Source: Eublepharis macularius (lineage: Eukaryota; Chordata; Lepidosauria; Squamata; Eublepharidae). Taken from it: a stretch of 64,000 bases of DNA. The stretch is from positions 126,081,464-126,145,463 of the forward strand of contig NC_072796.1 in NCBI RefSeq assembly GCF_028583425.1, in the 5' to 3' direction. A program made the translations under genes and the position numbers. Positions 34,701 to 44,151 of this stretch are shown here, in pieces. The notes under the pieces are model-generated. The model was given only the letters and a program-made list of their open reading frames with translations, had not been told where the DNA came from and made no database searches. Positions within the stretch are counted from its first letter, which is position 1; each line of letters starts with the position of its first letter.

Positions 34701-37700
34701 TGAAAGCCAGTTTGGTGTAGTGGTTCAGAGCGGCAGGACTCTAATCTGGAGAACAGGGTTTGATTCCCCACTCCTCTGCTTGAAGCCAGCCGGGTGACCT
34801 TGGGACAGTCACAGCTTTCTCCGAGCTCTCTCAGCCCCACCCACCTCCCAGGGTGATTGTTGTGAGGATAATAACAACACACTTTGTAAACTGGTTTGAG
34901 TGAACATTAAGTTGTCCTGAAGGGCAGTATATAAATCAAATGTTATTATCTGAAAAGGAAATTGAGCCATTTGTTGGTTTTGGATCAGAGACTGAACTTC
35001 CATAATGAGTTCTGCACTGTCATGGAACTAAGCTGGAACTCTTAGATGTGCTAGCTTATTTTAGTAATGAGTAGGATATTGGGTAACCATGAATCATGAG
35101 TCAGAACAGGATGAACCTAAGGTGCCGGCCGTTGCCCGATACCCAGAAATGTTTTGTTGGTGTCTAATTTCAGATTCTGTTTTCTTGATTGGAATTTGGT
35201 CATAAACAACTCCTTGTAAGATGATGGAAGTGCTTCTGCTTTACAATTGATTGGGCAGAGATTTTAAGGAAAATTCCTATTGTGACAGGTTATGCCCTTC
35301 TTAGTTGTAGGATAAGGGTTTTACCTTGTTAGTTCCAATTAAAATATTTTTGGGTAGACGTTGGAAAGATTCTAAAATCCCGAAGGGAAAAGTCGATGAT
35401 GCCGAGCGTGGGCTGTTACAGTAACTAAGATCCCTGATAAGTACCCTTCATAAACATACCTAGTTGTATGGAAACAAGGTTATTTGCTGCCATAACTATT
35501 CTGTGCTCTTTAGGTTCTCCTCTCCAGCCTCGAAGCTTTAGTTGTTGCACTAAACATAGTATGTGGTGACCACTTGAGTTGCTGTTGCATCAGAAAATTT
35601 TCTGCTATGTTGTAACTCAAAAACAGTAAAATGGGATAAATGGCTGTTTAGGGGAGATACTGGTATCTACACTTACTGACTGAGTGCTATCCTGAAAATA
35701 CATTCCGTCATGATGAATAAACTAATTTCTTAACCAGTTGCCTTCTTTGCTGGTTCCAATATTACTTAAATGGCGCTTTTTAAAGCAATTATGGAATTAT
35801 GAGAACTTAGGCTAGAGCTGGCTTTTTGTAGTAATGACAACCAGCATTACCCCACTATTTATTTATACACTACAGCACTTTTGTCATTGCTTTAACAACA
35901 TCACAAAACCTGTGGAGAGGTTTGGATTAGATTTTGTGGTAGCAATGATTAAAAACCATGGTCATTAATTATGAAACTTGAAGGCTGAAAAAACAGTGTG
36001 ACTCTTAAATTTTTGGGCGGACTCCTAGAACCAAAGAAAATCTGTTACGGCCTGGTTTATATGCTTATGTATATAGGCATGCACTTGGATCCGGCGCTAA
36101 AACAGTTTGGGCAGCTTAGGACGGTTGACCAGCTATAAGCTTTCCAGGAAAAATAACCTGCCAAAATTCATGCTTTAGTTGTGGCCAGATTTGACTACAG
36201 CAACACACTTTATATTGGTCCCATCTTTCCGTATCACTTTCAGTGGAAGACTGTCAGCTGTTTGAAACAGGGTCTCTTAAACTGTGGTACCAGGATTATG
36301 AAACGTCCTCCCCAGGGATACCGTGCCTTGTGCCTTCCCTGACATTTCTTTGTTGGTTGAACACTTTTTTTCCCCTTTAGGAGAACACACTATAGTGAGA
36401 GCTAATTCTTTGCAGTTAATCCTTTAAAATAGTGGCAGAAATGTATGTTCCAGTTTAGGTACTCATTTCTTCCTTTCCTGGGCCAGTATAAGTTGTCTCT
36501 ATTTTCAGTAAGCAAAAGGTCAGTGTTATAAACAAGTTATTTTAAGCCGGAAGAGGAGAAGCTAACAAGTATTCAACCTGAGCATCTTCTGGGCATTTGC
36601 CTGCCCCAAGACGAGTGGCGGGGAAGCCTGTCTGTTCAGTAGTCAACAGTTGAGACCCCCAGTGACACCCTTGATACATCTTAAGACATTTGCTGCTGCA
36701 ACTGTTCTGTCTCCCTTAATGTCCCGCCTCTATCCCAAATTTATAACCCATAGTTGTTGCACAAAATATGGATGTAGCATAACTGCTTAAGGTGATGGTG
36801 CACCAGAAACGTTTCTGCTGCGTTGTGGATCAAAACCAAGCCGAATTCATTGTGTGGTTCCTTAGGATAAGTGCTGGTATGCACACCGAGTGCGGTGGAT
36901 CCAGCCATCCTCCACGTAGATTTTATACAAGCTAAGGATCCTTCCTTCAACAAGTGGCTGTTTCTCAAATGGAAGAGCCACTTAAGTTGGAGGAAGGGTC
37001 TTTAGACGGGAGGAAGGCTTCAGTCTTGAGCAAAAAGGAAAGGTGGGGTATCAATATTTTACTAAATAATTAAAATGTGCTCGGTGAAGTGGTAAGATAA
37101 GGCTAAGAACATGTCCTAAGAACATTTTACTGGGAATAAAATGGGACTTATTTCTGAATAGCCTTGCTTAGGATTGCTCCCCTACAGCAGTAAGTGGTCT
37201 CATAGGCCATTTCCCGTGCAATCCTATGGTGAGTTACTCCAGTTTAAGCACATTGGAGTCAGTAGACTTAGACTGGAGTAACTCTCCATAGGATTGCACT
37301 GCTAGTCCCCTAAACATACCCAAGTCCTTCAGCCTTTCCTTGTAACACTTGTTTTCCAGCCCCCTGATTATTTTGGTTGCCATTTCAATTTGTTTATATC
37401 TTTCTTGAAGTGCAGTGTCCAGAACTGGACACAGTATTCCAGATGATGTCTGCTGAGTGGGCTATTACTGTTTTATGCTTTGCTTTTATTATTGCAGCCT
37501 AAATTTGCACTAGCCCTTTCTGCAGCCACATCACACTGCTGACTCCTGTTCAGTTTGGGTGAAATGCTGAGCCACAAATATCAAGATAGATATCCTCCAT
37601 GCAACACCTGTGCACTTGATTGTTTATTCACACAGCACAGCACAGCAACCTTTATTGGCATATTGTTTATTCCATCACAGCATTCTTATGGACCAGTAAT

Positions 37701-40700
37701 GTGGTTAGTCTAGTAGGATTTATTCTTGACAAATCCGTCTTCTACTCATCAATGAATTGTTTTTAAGACACCTACAAACTGGCCACTTTATAAACTGCTG
37801 TAGAGTCTTCCCTAGTATCGAAGTCTATTGTTCCCTAGATCCTCCTTTTCTCTTTTTGAAAATTGAGACAAATATTTGCCCATTTGCAATCTTGTGGCCC
37901 TTCTGGACTTCTCCAGGATCATAGACAGAGGTACTGAGAATGTGTCAGCAAATGTGTTTAGTACCCTAGGGTACACTTCATCTGGCCCAGAAGACTTGAG
38001 CGCAGTTAAGGTATTCCCTGCACAGCTCTTAACAATCTTGAGCTGCAGTCCTGCCCCTTCACTGTTCATTCTTAAGCTGCGAGGTTGCAGGCAGTTCCTC
38101 TTTTGGGAGAACATGAAGGCAAAGAACAGTTGAGAAGTTCTGTCTTCTCTTGGTTAATATTCCACCAATTCCGCTGAGCTGTGGGCCTTCCATCTCTGTT
38201 TCCCCCACCCGCATGTGTTGCTCTTCCTGATATACAATTTGGATGAAAAGACAAACTGCAGTTTGCTGGGATTGTAGATTCCTTTGGTTTTTGAGCTTCT
38301 CTTGAGGGAGAAGGGGAGGGGGGGAGTTTGATGGCCTGAGTGCTTTCCAGGAACAGTCTTTAAAGCATGATTTGCTTGCAGCCTCGGCTCACAATCTCTG
38401 CTTGTTTTAGTTGTTGCTGCTTTTAACACAGGCCTGCACAACTTACGACTTGCAAGCCAAATGCCGCCCATCAGAGGCTGAGTAACCTGTTGAGACCTCT
38501 GGGACATTAACCAGTCTGTTAAGCACCTGAGAATGGAAGGTTGGCGGCTGTATTCAGCATGCTGTACGCACGACTTCTGTAGGTGGGCCATCTGATTCAA
38601 CATGAGTGACCAAAGCTTGGGCACTGTGTGTTCCCAAGGATGAGTCAACAGCGCTTTGACGTTTGATGATCATTCTGTCTCTCCTAGAAAAGAATGTCTT
38701 AGTTTGTTCTTTTAGCAAATGGACTCAATTATTTATTCATTAGTTTAAAATTATACCCTGAGTTTACTCTTGGCATACTTAAATGTTTTGCTTATTGCTG
38801 CCTTGATTTGACTTTGCATAACTTCCTAAAGTTTCAGGTATTTTGATTTAGCCAGTTGCAGTTTAAATTTGTCTTAAATGACTGCCATTTGTTGAAAATG
38901 CATTTAGTAGCTGATTGCGCCTATTTGAGCAGACCAGTTCATTTGGCATATTTCTAACGTTACTGTTGATTCTCCCAGCTATTTCTGTTTGCCAGTGATA
39001 AAATGCCAGAGTTCACATGCGCCTGCACACACACTCACGATGTTTCCAGTATTCTGACTGCAAATTTTAGTTTTACTAGAATTGAGTAGATTTCATTATG
39101 CTGGACGGATTATGGTCTTATTTTCCTGGGTTTAATGAGTCCCACTTACTACCTCCAACAATTGCATCTTGTCCCTTTGCAGCTATGACATATTGCTGGT
39201 TAGGGATTTAGGGGGAGTAGAGCCCCCCCCCCTTCTCGCCTGCAGTTCTGAAATAGGAAATGATGGGCGACAATAGAATAACCTGTTTATGAAGTTTTCT
39301 CTTTGAGTGAAATAATGCTTTAAGCTGTGTTTTGAAATTATATTGTTACAACCACTGCAAAGGTGGTAATAATGTTAGTGATGTTTGGGATTACTAAAGA
39401 AGCAACACTCTTCAAGAAAAGTTAGTGTTGCAGAATGCATAGCAAAGGGGGTTTTTGGTCCAGGAGGGCAACCTGGGCGCCCACCAAGAGCAAATTTCTA
39501 CAAGTGGGTGAGGGCTTTATGCAACATGCTCTTTCTCTCTTGCTTGCCATTGGCCTTAGATTCCTTTTGCATCTGGTGAAATAGTGTGAGGAATGTTTGG
39601 AACAAATCCATACAAGGCCCAAGAAACAAATACACAGGCACACTTCAGATAGAAGTAATAGACCCAAAATATTTATGCTGGAATGAAATGTATAGTCTTA
39701 AGGTGCCAGGAAACCCCTCATGGATTAGGCACAGTTTACATTTGTATTCATATGTATATGTGTGTGTGTGTGTGTGTGTGTATTTTTGTAATAAAGGTAT
39801 TCTTAGTTTTGAATATAAAATTATGCCAAATAGTACAATTGTAGAGGTGTACAGTCTTTCAGTGCCATCCTACAGTTACATCCTTATAAATCCATTGATG
39901 TCTATGGGCTGGGTTAGAAGGGTGTAAGTACTGTAAAATAGCAAATTAAGGTTTGATTAGAAAAAGGATGTTGCATATTTAGCCCTCTCCTTGGGGTGTG
40001 TGTGTGGGGGTGGGTGGGGGGGTGGGGGGGGAATGGAAAGGCAAAAAGCCCATTCTTCCCCCAGCACCCCAAACCAAATTTCAAGATTTAGAGAGATTTT
40101 ATTTGTTTCAACCTGAGGTTTCATTGTTCTTCTGCAATTCTTTTTCTGATGACTCCTCGACTAATTTAAAACAATGTTTTATTAATTCCCAAAGAGAGAG
40201 CCTTATATTTTATAGTCATCCACTTCGTTTTTTCCCCTGGGGGTTAGGAAGAAAACTTTATCTAAATATAAAGTATAATAACAGCATTTGATTTATATAC
40301 CGCCCTTCAGGACAACTTAACATCCACTCAGAGTGGTTTACAAAGTGTGCTGTTGTTATCCTCACGACAATCACCCTGTGAGGAGGGTGGGGCTGAGAGA
40401 GCTCTGAGAAGCAGTGACTGACCCAAGGTCACCCAGCTGATATATGATAGCAGGCTAAGTGTGAAGATTTTGCATAATAGATGAGCTAAATTTTGGGGCA
40501 ATATGAATAATTTTCAGGCAATATGAACAATTGGGTCTATAGGGAAAATCCAAAGAACAAGTTTTTTCCTCCCACAAGGTAAAGATGTTTTTCTCATACA
40601 TATACTGCATTCTGCAAAATTCACATGATTCTTCCGCTAATGATTTCCATTCATTGACTGCCTCTTCCAGTCATTTTGAACCTAAACTTGACAAACAGTG

Positions 40701-43288
40701 GCTTGAATCCAGGGAACTGTGGATGGAGGAGAGCTTGCATAATAGATGTTGGATGCCCCTTGTACTCACTGCAGCCTTCTATGTTTTCCCAAAAAAACTA
40801 TTTGTGACGTTCCAAGGACCCACAGGAACTGTGCTTGACAGCCTGTTGTTATCCATGTTATTGATATGCTTATTCTCTGGTAAAATTCCACAAGAAATGT
40901 CATTTTTAGTCTGTAGTTAAATATGATTGTATAACCATAAGATCATTGGTAACCATCTTGTGGTCATACCTCTTATATAATGGAATGCTAAAGACCACTG
41001 TGATTTGTATAATACGAGAATGCAATTTGCTTATGATACAATTGCTATTTTAATAGGTTTCTGCTGATGTCAGCTATGATCCATCACAAATTCCCAGCTC
41101 CCCAAGCCCTTATCTGTTTGCAGTATTTCATGTTATAGTAATATACTGTACTTGCGGCAAGGTACTCTGGTGCCTAGATGTCCAGTGCCATCCTCAGAAG
41201 AGCTACACTCCCCCAAGCCCATTGACTTCAGTGGACTTAGAGCAGTGTAAGTCTGCTTAGGATGGCACTGTTGCAGACGGTGGCCTCACAGATGCCATCT
41301 AGGCTTTGCTTAGCATTTGGAATAAGTGGTGTTCAGTTGTCTGTTATATACCCAAGAGTTTATACGGTGAGCTATAGGGAAGCTAGTTGTTGCTTAAATG
41401 GAAAACAGCTCCAGAGTAGTGTATTCAAAGTCCTGTAGAAAGAGCACACTAAAACTAGCAAACGGTCAAAATAAATGCATGTTTAGTGATTTAAAGTCAC
41501 TGTATGCTTGTTAAAGTGTTTAACTCTTTCTCCTTTTTCTTCTTTTTAGGTGTCTTTGTATCCAGTATCGTTCTAGTTCTTTCACAAAGATCACTTTTCC
41601 AGTTTTATATGATCAGCTCTGCATTTCTGCTGGCCGCAACATCAGTGTTGGTGAACTATTATGCTTTTTTGCACATAAACTTCCACAGTGCCTATTACAC
41701 AGAAGCTTTTGGAGTCCCTCTCCTGCCTCATAAAGGACCTTCCCTGTGGATGGCACTCTCTGTCCTTCAGCTTGCCTTTGGAATTGGCTACGTTGCACTG
41801 TTAAATATCCAGTCCATATACTCTCAGCTGATCATACTGGATTTATTGATTCCCGTTGTAGGCTTGATCATTGAACTCCCTTTACACATCAGGCAGATTT
41901 TAGTCTATATCTCAGGCTTCATATTGACATTTTACACCCTGGCCATTTTAGTTTCTAAAATGAAACGGTTCTACTACTCCACGCGGTATGTCTATCTCCT
42001 TGTAAGGCACATGTATCGCATTTATGGATTACAGTTGTTGTTGGAAGATACATGGAAAAGGATCCGTTTCCCAACTGTACTACGTGTCTTTTGGTTAACA
42101 AGACTTACAGCCCAGGCCGTTGTGCTAATTTATGTTGTCAAGATGGCAGAGGCTGATGCAGGTGTGAAATTCTACATGATTTCTTGGGACAATTTTTGGG
42201 AAATACTTTGCAGCCTTATTATTAGTGGGTGTGATTCAACTTTAACTGTATTAGGCATGAGTGCTGTAATTTCCTCTGTAGCTCATTATCTGGGGCTTGG
42301 CATTTTGGCCTTTATAGGCTCTACAGATGAAGATGACAAGAGGCTTGGTTTTGTGGCCCCCGTTTTATTTTTTATTTTGGCCCTGCAGACTGGTTTAAGT
42401 GGGCTAAAGCCGGAAGAGAGACTAGTGCGCTTGAGTCGCAACATGTGCCTTTTGCTAACCGCAGTCCTGCATTTTATCCATGGAATGACAGATCCTGTCC
42501 TAATGTCTCTGAGTGCCTCCCATGTGTCCTCCTTTCGCAGACACTTCCCAGTACTTTTTGTCTCAGCTTGCCTCTTTGTTCTTCCAATCTTGCTCAGTTA
42601 CATGCTTTGGCACCACTATGCACTAAATACATGGCTGTTTGCAGTTACAGCATTCTGTGTGGAACTCTGCCTGAAGGTTATTGTTTCTATCACTGTGTAT
42701 GTACTGTTCATGATCGATGGCTACTATAATGTCCTATGGGAAAAGCTCGATGATTACGTCTACTATGTTCGATCCACGGGCAATATTATTGAGTTTCTAT
42801 TCGGGCTAATAATGTTTGGAAATGGTGCTTACACCATGATATTTGAATCAGGAAGCAAAATCCGGGCATGTATGATGTGTTTGCATGCCTATTTCAACAT
42901 CTACTTGCAAGCAAAGAATGGTTGGAAAACTTTCATAAATCGCAGGACTGCTGTTAAGAAAATCAACTCACTTCCTGAAGTCAAAGGAGAGAGATTACGT
43001 GAAATAGATGATGTGTGTGCAATCTGCTACCATGAGTTTACTACATCTGCTCGTATTACTCCATGCAATCACTACTTCCATGCACTTTGCCTTCGGAAAT
43101 GGCTCTATATTCAAGACACTTGTCCAATGTGCCATCAGAAAGTTTATATTGAGGATAAGGAGAATACCAACGCCTCAAACAACAATGGTTTTGTTGCACG
43201 TGATGAAAATGAACCTAATGAAAATCTTGAAGACAGTGACGGTACTGACAGCGAGGAGGAGGAGGAAGAGACTGATGGCTTGACTTAG
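22500..43288 (+). CDS. RNF139: RNF139 (TRC8), ER-membrane RING-type E3 ubiquitin ligase, two coding exons
   Basis: CDS joins 22500-22683 and 41550-43288 (640 codons plus stop; human protein about 660). The splice uses G|gtgag and ttttag|G and restores a split Gly codon (Leu61-Gly62-Val63). In the known family this multi-pass ER protein ubiquitinates misfolded or sterol-regulated membrane proteins (ERAD) and has a sterol-sensing-like membrane domain. Visible here: many hydrophobic membrane segments over residues ~25-500, long stretches identical to my memory of the human protein (for example 'FYYSTRYVYLLVRHMYRIYG'), then a RING-H2 with Cys551, Cys554, Cys567, His569, His572, Cys575, Cys586, Cys589, and an acidic C-tail that is shorter than in mammals. 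The start at 22500 has good context and matches the mammalian N-terminus (MAA-GPP). No frame damage is seen. Confidence 0.97.
22733..22922. mobile_element. TAGGGTTGCC MITE just inside RNF139 intron 1
   Basis: Family motifs 'gattgccaactcccgctgg', 'aaatccctggagatttggg', 'aactgagatcagttgcaatt' and the right end 'cacctggaggttggcaaagc'. It lies only about 50 bases from the exon 1 donor. The ends have decayed, so it is an older copy. Confidence 0.72.
23030..23226. mobile_element. TAGGGTTGCC MITE
   Basis: Left end 'tagggttgcaaacttagggt', right end 'tgttggttggcaaccca'. Internal 'ataatgccatggagtccacc' and 'aagcagccattttctccagg' identify the family. No TSD was found. Confidence 0.78.
23340..23510 (-). 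repeat. tRNA-derived SINE fragment, minus strand
   Basis: Complement of the SINE whose plus form reads 'ggaagctcactgggt...aagtcac...gttgttgtgaggat': here 'gatcctcacaactgccctgg' and 'gtggggatttgaacccaga'. Diverged. Confidence 0.6.
25840..26590 (+). repeat. tRNA-derived SINE split by a solo LTR
   Basis: The SINE head 'agagccagagtggtttt' (25852-25867) resumes at 26364 with 'ggtttgagtgctggactagg', then the B-box-like 'ggtctgaatccccactctgc', 'tgggcaagtcacccactctc', 'gggttgttgtgaggataaaa' and 'agagtccccactggggag'. The two halves join exactly when the LTR and one copy of its 5-bp duplication are removed. Confidence 0.8.
25868..26363 (-). mobile_element. Solo LTR (fossil) with 5-bp TSD, inside a SINE
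   Basis: A 496-bp segment with TG...CA ends, flanked by GGTTT at 25863-25867 and 26364-26368. On the minus strand an AATAAA-type signal ('ctaataaagc', near 25935) lies in the position expected for an LTR transcript end. It is an LTR-retroelement remnant without internal region; lineage not determined. The intact TSD suggests moderate age. Confidence 0.83.
26984..27260 (+). repeat. Sauria-type tRNA-derived SINE, nearly full length
   Basis: The tRNA-like head 'cagagtggtaagcggcagta' and B-box-like 'gagtttgatcctgg' are followed by 'tcggtaaaatgagtaccc', 'taaagtgtagatgactgggg', 'aaggcaatggcaagccaccc', and a tail 'gtgcttgcacaggggactac' + 'ctttacctttt' shared with Bov-B LINEs. This copy gives the colinear order against which the rearranged copy at 52.8 kb can be read. 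Confidence 0.87.
27758..27946 (+). repeat. DIRS left inverted terminal repeat
   Basis: About 189 bp, GC-rich, nearly identical in complement to 33622-33810. It contains 'gactgcgcaggcgcaggcc' and 'cggtcacgtgatcc'. The outermost ~10 bases (27749-27757) are not matched by the other ITR but are matched by the internal complementary region. Confidence 0.92.
28133..30289 (+). mobile_element. DIRS gag-like ORF
   Basis: A frame of about 718 codons from ATG 28133. The N-terminus has Cys/His pairs (HCLQCH, LCLFCLGETH, CKIC) as in DIRS ORF1 proteins. Residues ~70-300 are Ser/Pro/Arg-rich and low complexity. The middle (~380-620) is a folded-looking domain, and the C-terminus is Gln/Tyr/Pro-rich. Structural protein of a retroelement, not a host gene. 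Its homology is recognised by position and composition as well as the Cys motifs. Confidence 0.8.
30464..32180 (+). mobile_element. DIRS reverse transcriptase-RNase H region
   Basis: The reverse transcriptase core is recognisable from 'LVPKKDGGLRPILDLRGLN' (fingers), 'VLDLKDAYFHV' (first catalytic Asp), 'LPFGLSTAPRVF' and the 'YLDD' box. An RNase H-like part follows ('TTDASLLGWGAY'). Order and motifs match DIRS pol. It ends close to where the recombinase domain begins, in an overlapping arrangement usual for the family. Confidence 0.9.
32180..33198 (+). mobile_element. DIRS tyrosine recombinase region
   Basis: The N-terminal helical part starts near 'RRPSTRRAYAAKWRRF'. The catalytic part has an Arg in 'TSARRVSELSALR', then 'HVRAHSTRSQASS' and a C-terminal 'FVRHYAVD', giving the R...H-x-x-R...Y set of tyrosine recombinases. 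In DIRS elements this enzyme replaces the DDE integrase of LTR elements. Confidence 0.9.
33431..33522 (+). repeat. DIRS internal complementary region
   Basis: 33431-33474 is the complement of the element's left end, and 33475-33522 is the complement of its right end ('aacagggttaacatacctgt'). Joined, they read as the end-to-end circle junction, which is the role attributed to this region in DIRS replication (template for rejoining the ends). Confidence 0.9.
33622..33810 (-). repeat. DIRS right inverted terminal repeat
   Basis: Inverted copy of 27758-27946, near-identical. It is followed to the end of the element by about 37 bases ('gaacataagttacaggtatg') that are unmatched in the left ITR but complementary to the internal region. 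Confidence 0.92.
34704..34950 (+). repeat. tRNA-derived SINE
   Basis: The head 'ccagtttggtgtagtggttc' (A-box-like) and 'gggtttgattccccactcc' (B-box-like) are followed by 'gggtgaccttgggacagtca', 'agctctctcagccccaccca' and a tail 'gtcctgaagggcagtatata' + 'aatcaaatgtt'. The same family occurs at 40.3 kb (minus), 55.4 kb and 58.5 kb (tail only). Confidence 0.85.
35440..36990. repeat. Pair of diverged related segments ~1.2 kb apart
   Basis: About 35500-35720 and 36690-36910 align: 'tagttgttgcac-aaa', then 'gatg/gttgc-atcagaaa' and 'ttctgct-tgttgt' in the same order. They are either two copies of an unclassified interspersed repeat or an old local duplication. A further hairpin-like pair (ccttcctt...aagtggctg / agccacttaagttggaggaagg) lies at about 36945-37000. 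No coding content. Confidence 0.45.
37216..37300. repeat. Short palindromic MITE
   Basis: 'gtgcaatcctatggtgagtt' is mirrored by 'aactctccataggattgcac' around a central 'agcacattggagtcagtaga'. Same family as 15722-15805. Confidence 0.75.
37340..38110 (-). mobile_element. CR1 LINE remnants, minus strand
   Basis: 37810-38060 translated on the minus strand gives 'SGPDEVYPRVLNTFAD' and 'FSKREKEDLGNNR', which correspond to the start of a CR1-type reverse transcriptase domain (GPD-hPrvLk, FKKGkkedpgNYRp). About 37380-37560 ('gtgtccagaactggacacag', 'ctttctgcagccacatcaca') is a commonly seen CR1-type untranslated or ORF1 segment. Heavily decayed. Confidence 0.7.
39757..39782 (+). repeat. (TG)n microsatellite
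   Basis: About eleven TG units in RNF139 intron 1. Confidence 0.9.
39990..40031 (+). repeat. G-rich tract able to form a G-quadruplex
   Basis: 'gtgtgtgtgtgggggtgggt' followed by 'ggggggGTGGGGGGGG'-type runs: at least four G-tracts of three or more with one-base loops on the RNF139 sense strand. Confidence 0.6.
40284..40445 (-). repeat. tRNA-derived SINE, 3' part, minus strand
   Basis: Complement of the 34.7-kb family: 'ttgatttatataccgccctt', 'caggacaacttaacatccac', 'tgaccc-aaggtcacccagct'. The tRNA head is missing. Confidence 0.78.
41183..41270. repeat. Short palindromic MITE near RNF139 exon 2
   Basis: 'cagtgccatcctcagaagag' is mirrored by 'gtctgcttaggatggcactg' around 'agcccattgacttcagtgg'. 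About 280 bases upstream of the exon 2 acceptor. Confidence 0.72.
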
Positions 43289-43395
43289 CCTGTCCTCGCG
43301 ATTCTGGAATCGCACCCTGAACATCAAACCTCATGGTTTAAAATGTCATGTACTGAACACTGCAGGTGTGTGTTAATAGTGACATTCAACAATGG

Positions 43396-43815
43396 AATAA
43401 AAGTTTCACTCCATCAGTGTGTATCTAAGCACAAGAACAGTATCTCAAAATGTTGAATCTGTGAATGGGTTGTCAGTTTACTGTGATGTGCTACTGTAAA
43501 TATACCTCTGATTACTGCTGGTCTCTTTTGTGACCACGTTAAACTTTATGTACATTATTGTACATGGAATAAAATGTTTTTGCTTATTTTTAAAAAGAAG
43601 CTGAACAAAACACTTCTTAATTGGTAATGCAATTATAGTGTGAATATTGTGTCAAAAATTTTCTGCAGATTGGTAAATTTTAAGGAAATGGATTTTTAAA
43701 AATGCCCTGACTTATTTTCAGGGTTTCAAGAAGGCAACGTTTAGAGCAAATAAAAAAAAAAACTCATTTAAAACCCTACCAAGGTATCATTCTTGTCTTG
43801 ACAGACAAAAATAAA
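43396..43815 (+). terminator. RNF139 poly(A) signals
   Basis: AATAAA hexamers at 43396-43401, 43568-43573 and 43810-43815, i.e. about 110, 280 and 520 bases after the stop. The middle one ('ggaataaaatgttt') and distal one are the best candidates. The distal choice would end the mRNA about 0.25-0.3 kb from the TATDN1 3' end on the other strand. Confidence 0.65.
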
Positions 43816-44102
43816 GTTTTAACGTTCCTGCTTAACATTTGTGGAGGAGAAATGTGGACATAAACAGCCCTCCCCCAATACATGTAGCATGTCTTATGCC
43901 GTCTTCACTTACATGGGAGAAAAAGCTGCATTTGAATTAATGTGGTTAGCACAACCAATATTTACTTCATCTTAACAGTGATAAACCACTGAACACCTTA
44001 ACAGTCATTCTAAAAAAGACTGTAGAAAGGATCATTTTAAGAGCCTTCCATGTGCTTATATCACACCCCATCAAATAGCTGAGAAAAAGATGCAAGGGAA
44101 AC

Positions 44103-44108
44103 TTTATT
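44103..44108 (-). terminator. TATDN1 poly(A) signal
   Basis: AATAAA on the minus strand, about 45 bases after the TATDN1 stop codon. This implies a very short 3' UTR unless a more distant signal is used. Confidence 0.7.
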
Positions 44109-44151
44109 TCATATAACAGAATTAGCAGGCTTTATCACAATACATAAAACT

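Larger units (their letters stand above)
22684..41549 (+). other. RNF139 intron 1 (18.9 kb)
   Basis: Donor 'gtgaga' at 22684 and acceptor 'tctttttag' ending 41549. The intron holds MITEs close to the donor, SINEs, a solo LTR, a near-whole DIRS element, CR1 remnants and simple repeats. No alternative exon with convincing coding content was found. Unlabelled parts (about 23.5-25.8, 27.26-27.75, 33.85-34.70, 38.15-39.75 kb) look like ordinary AT-rich intron. Confidence 0.9.
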
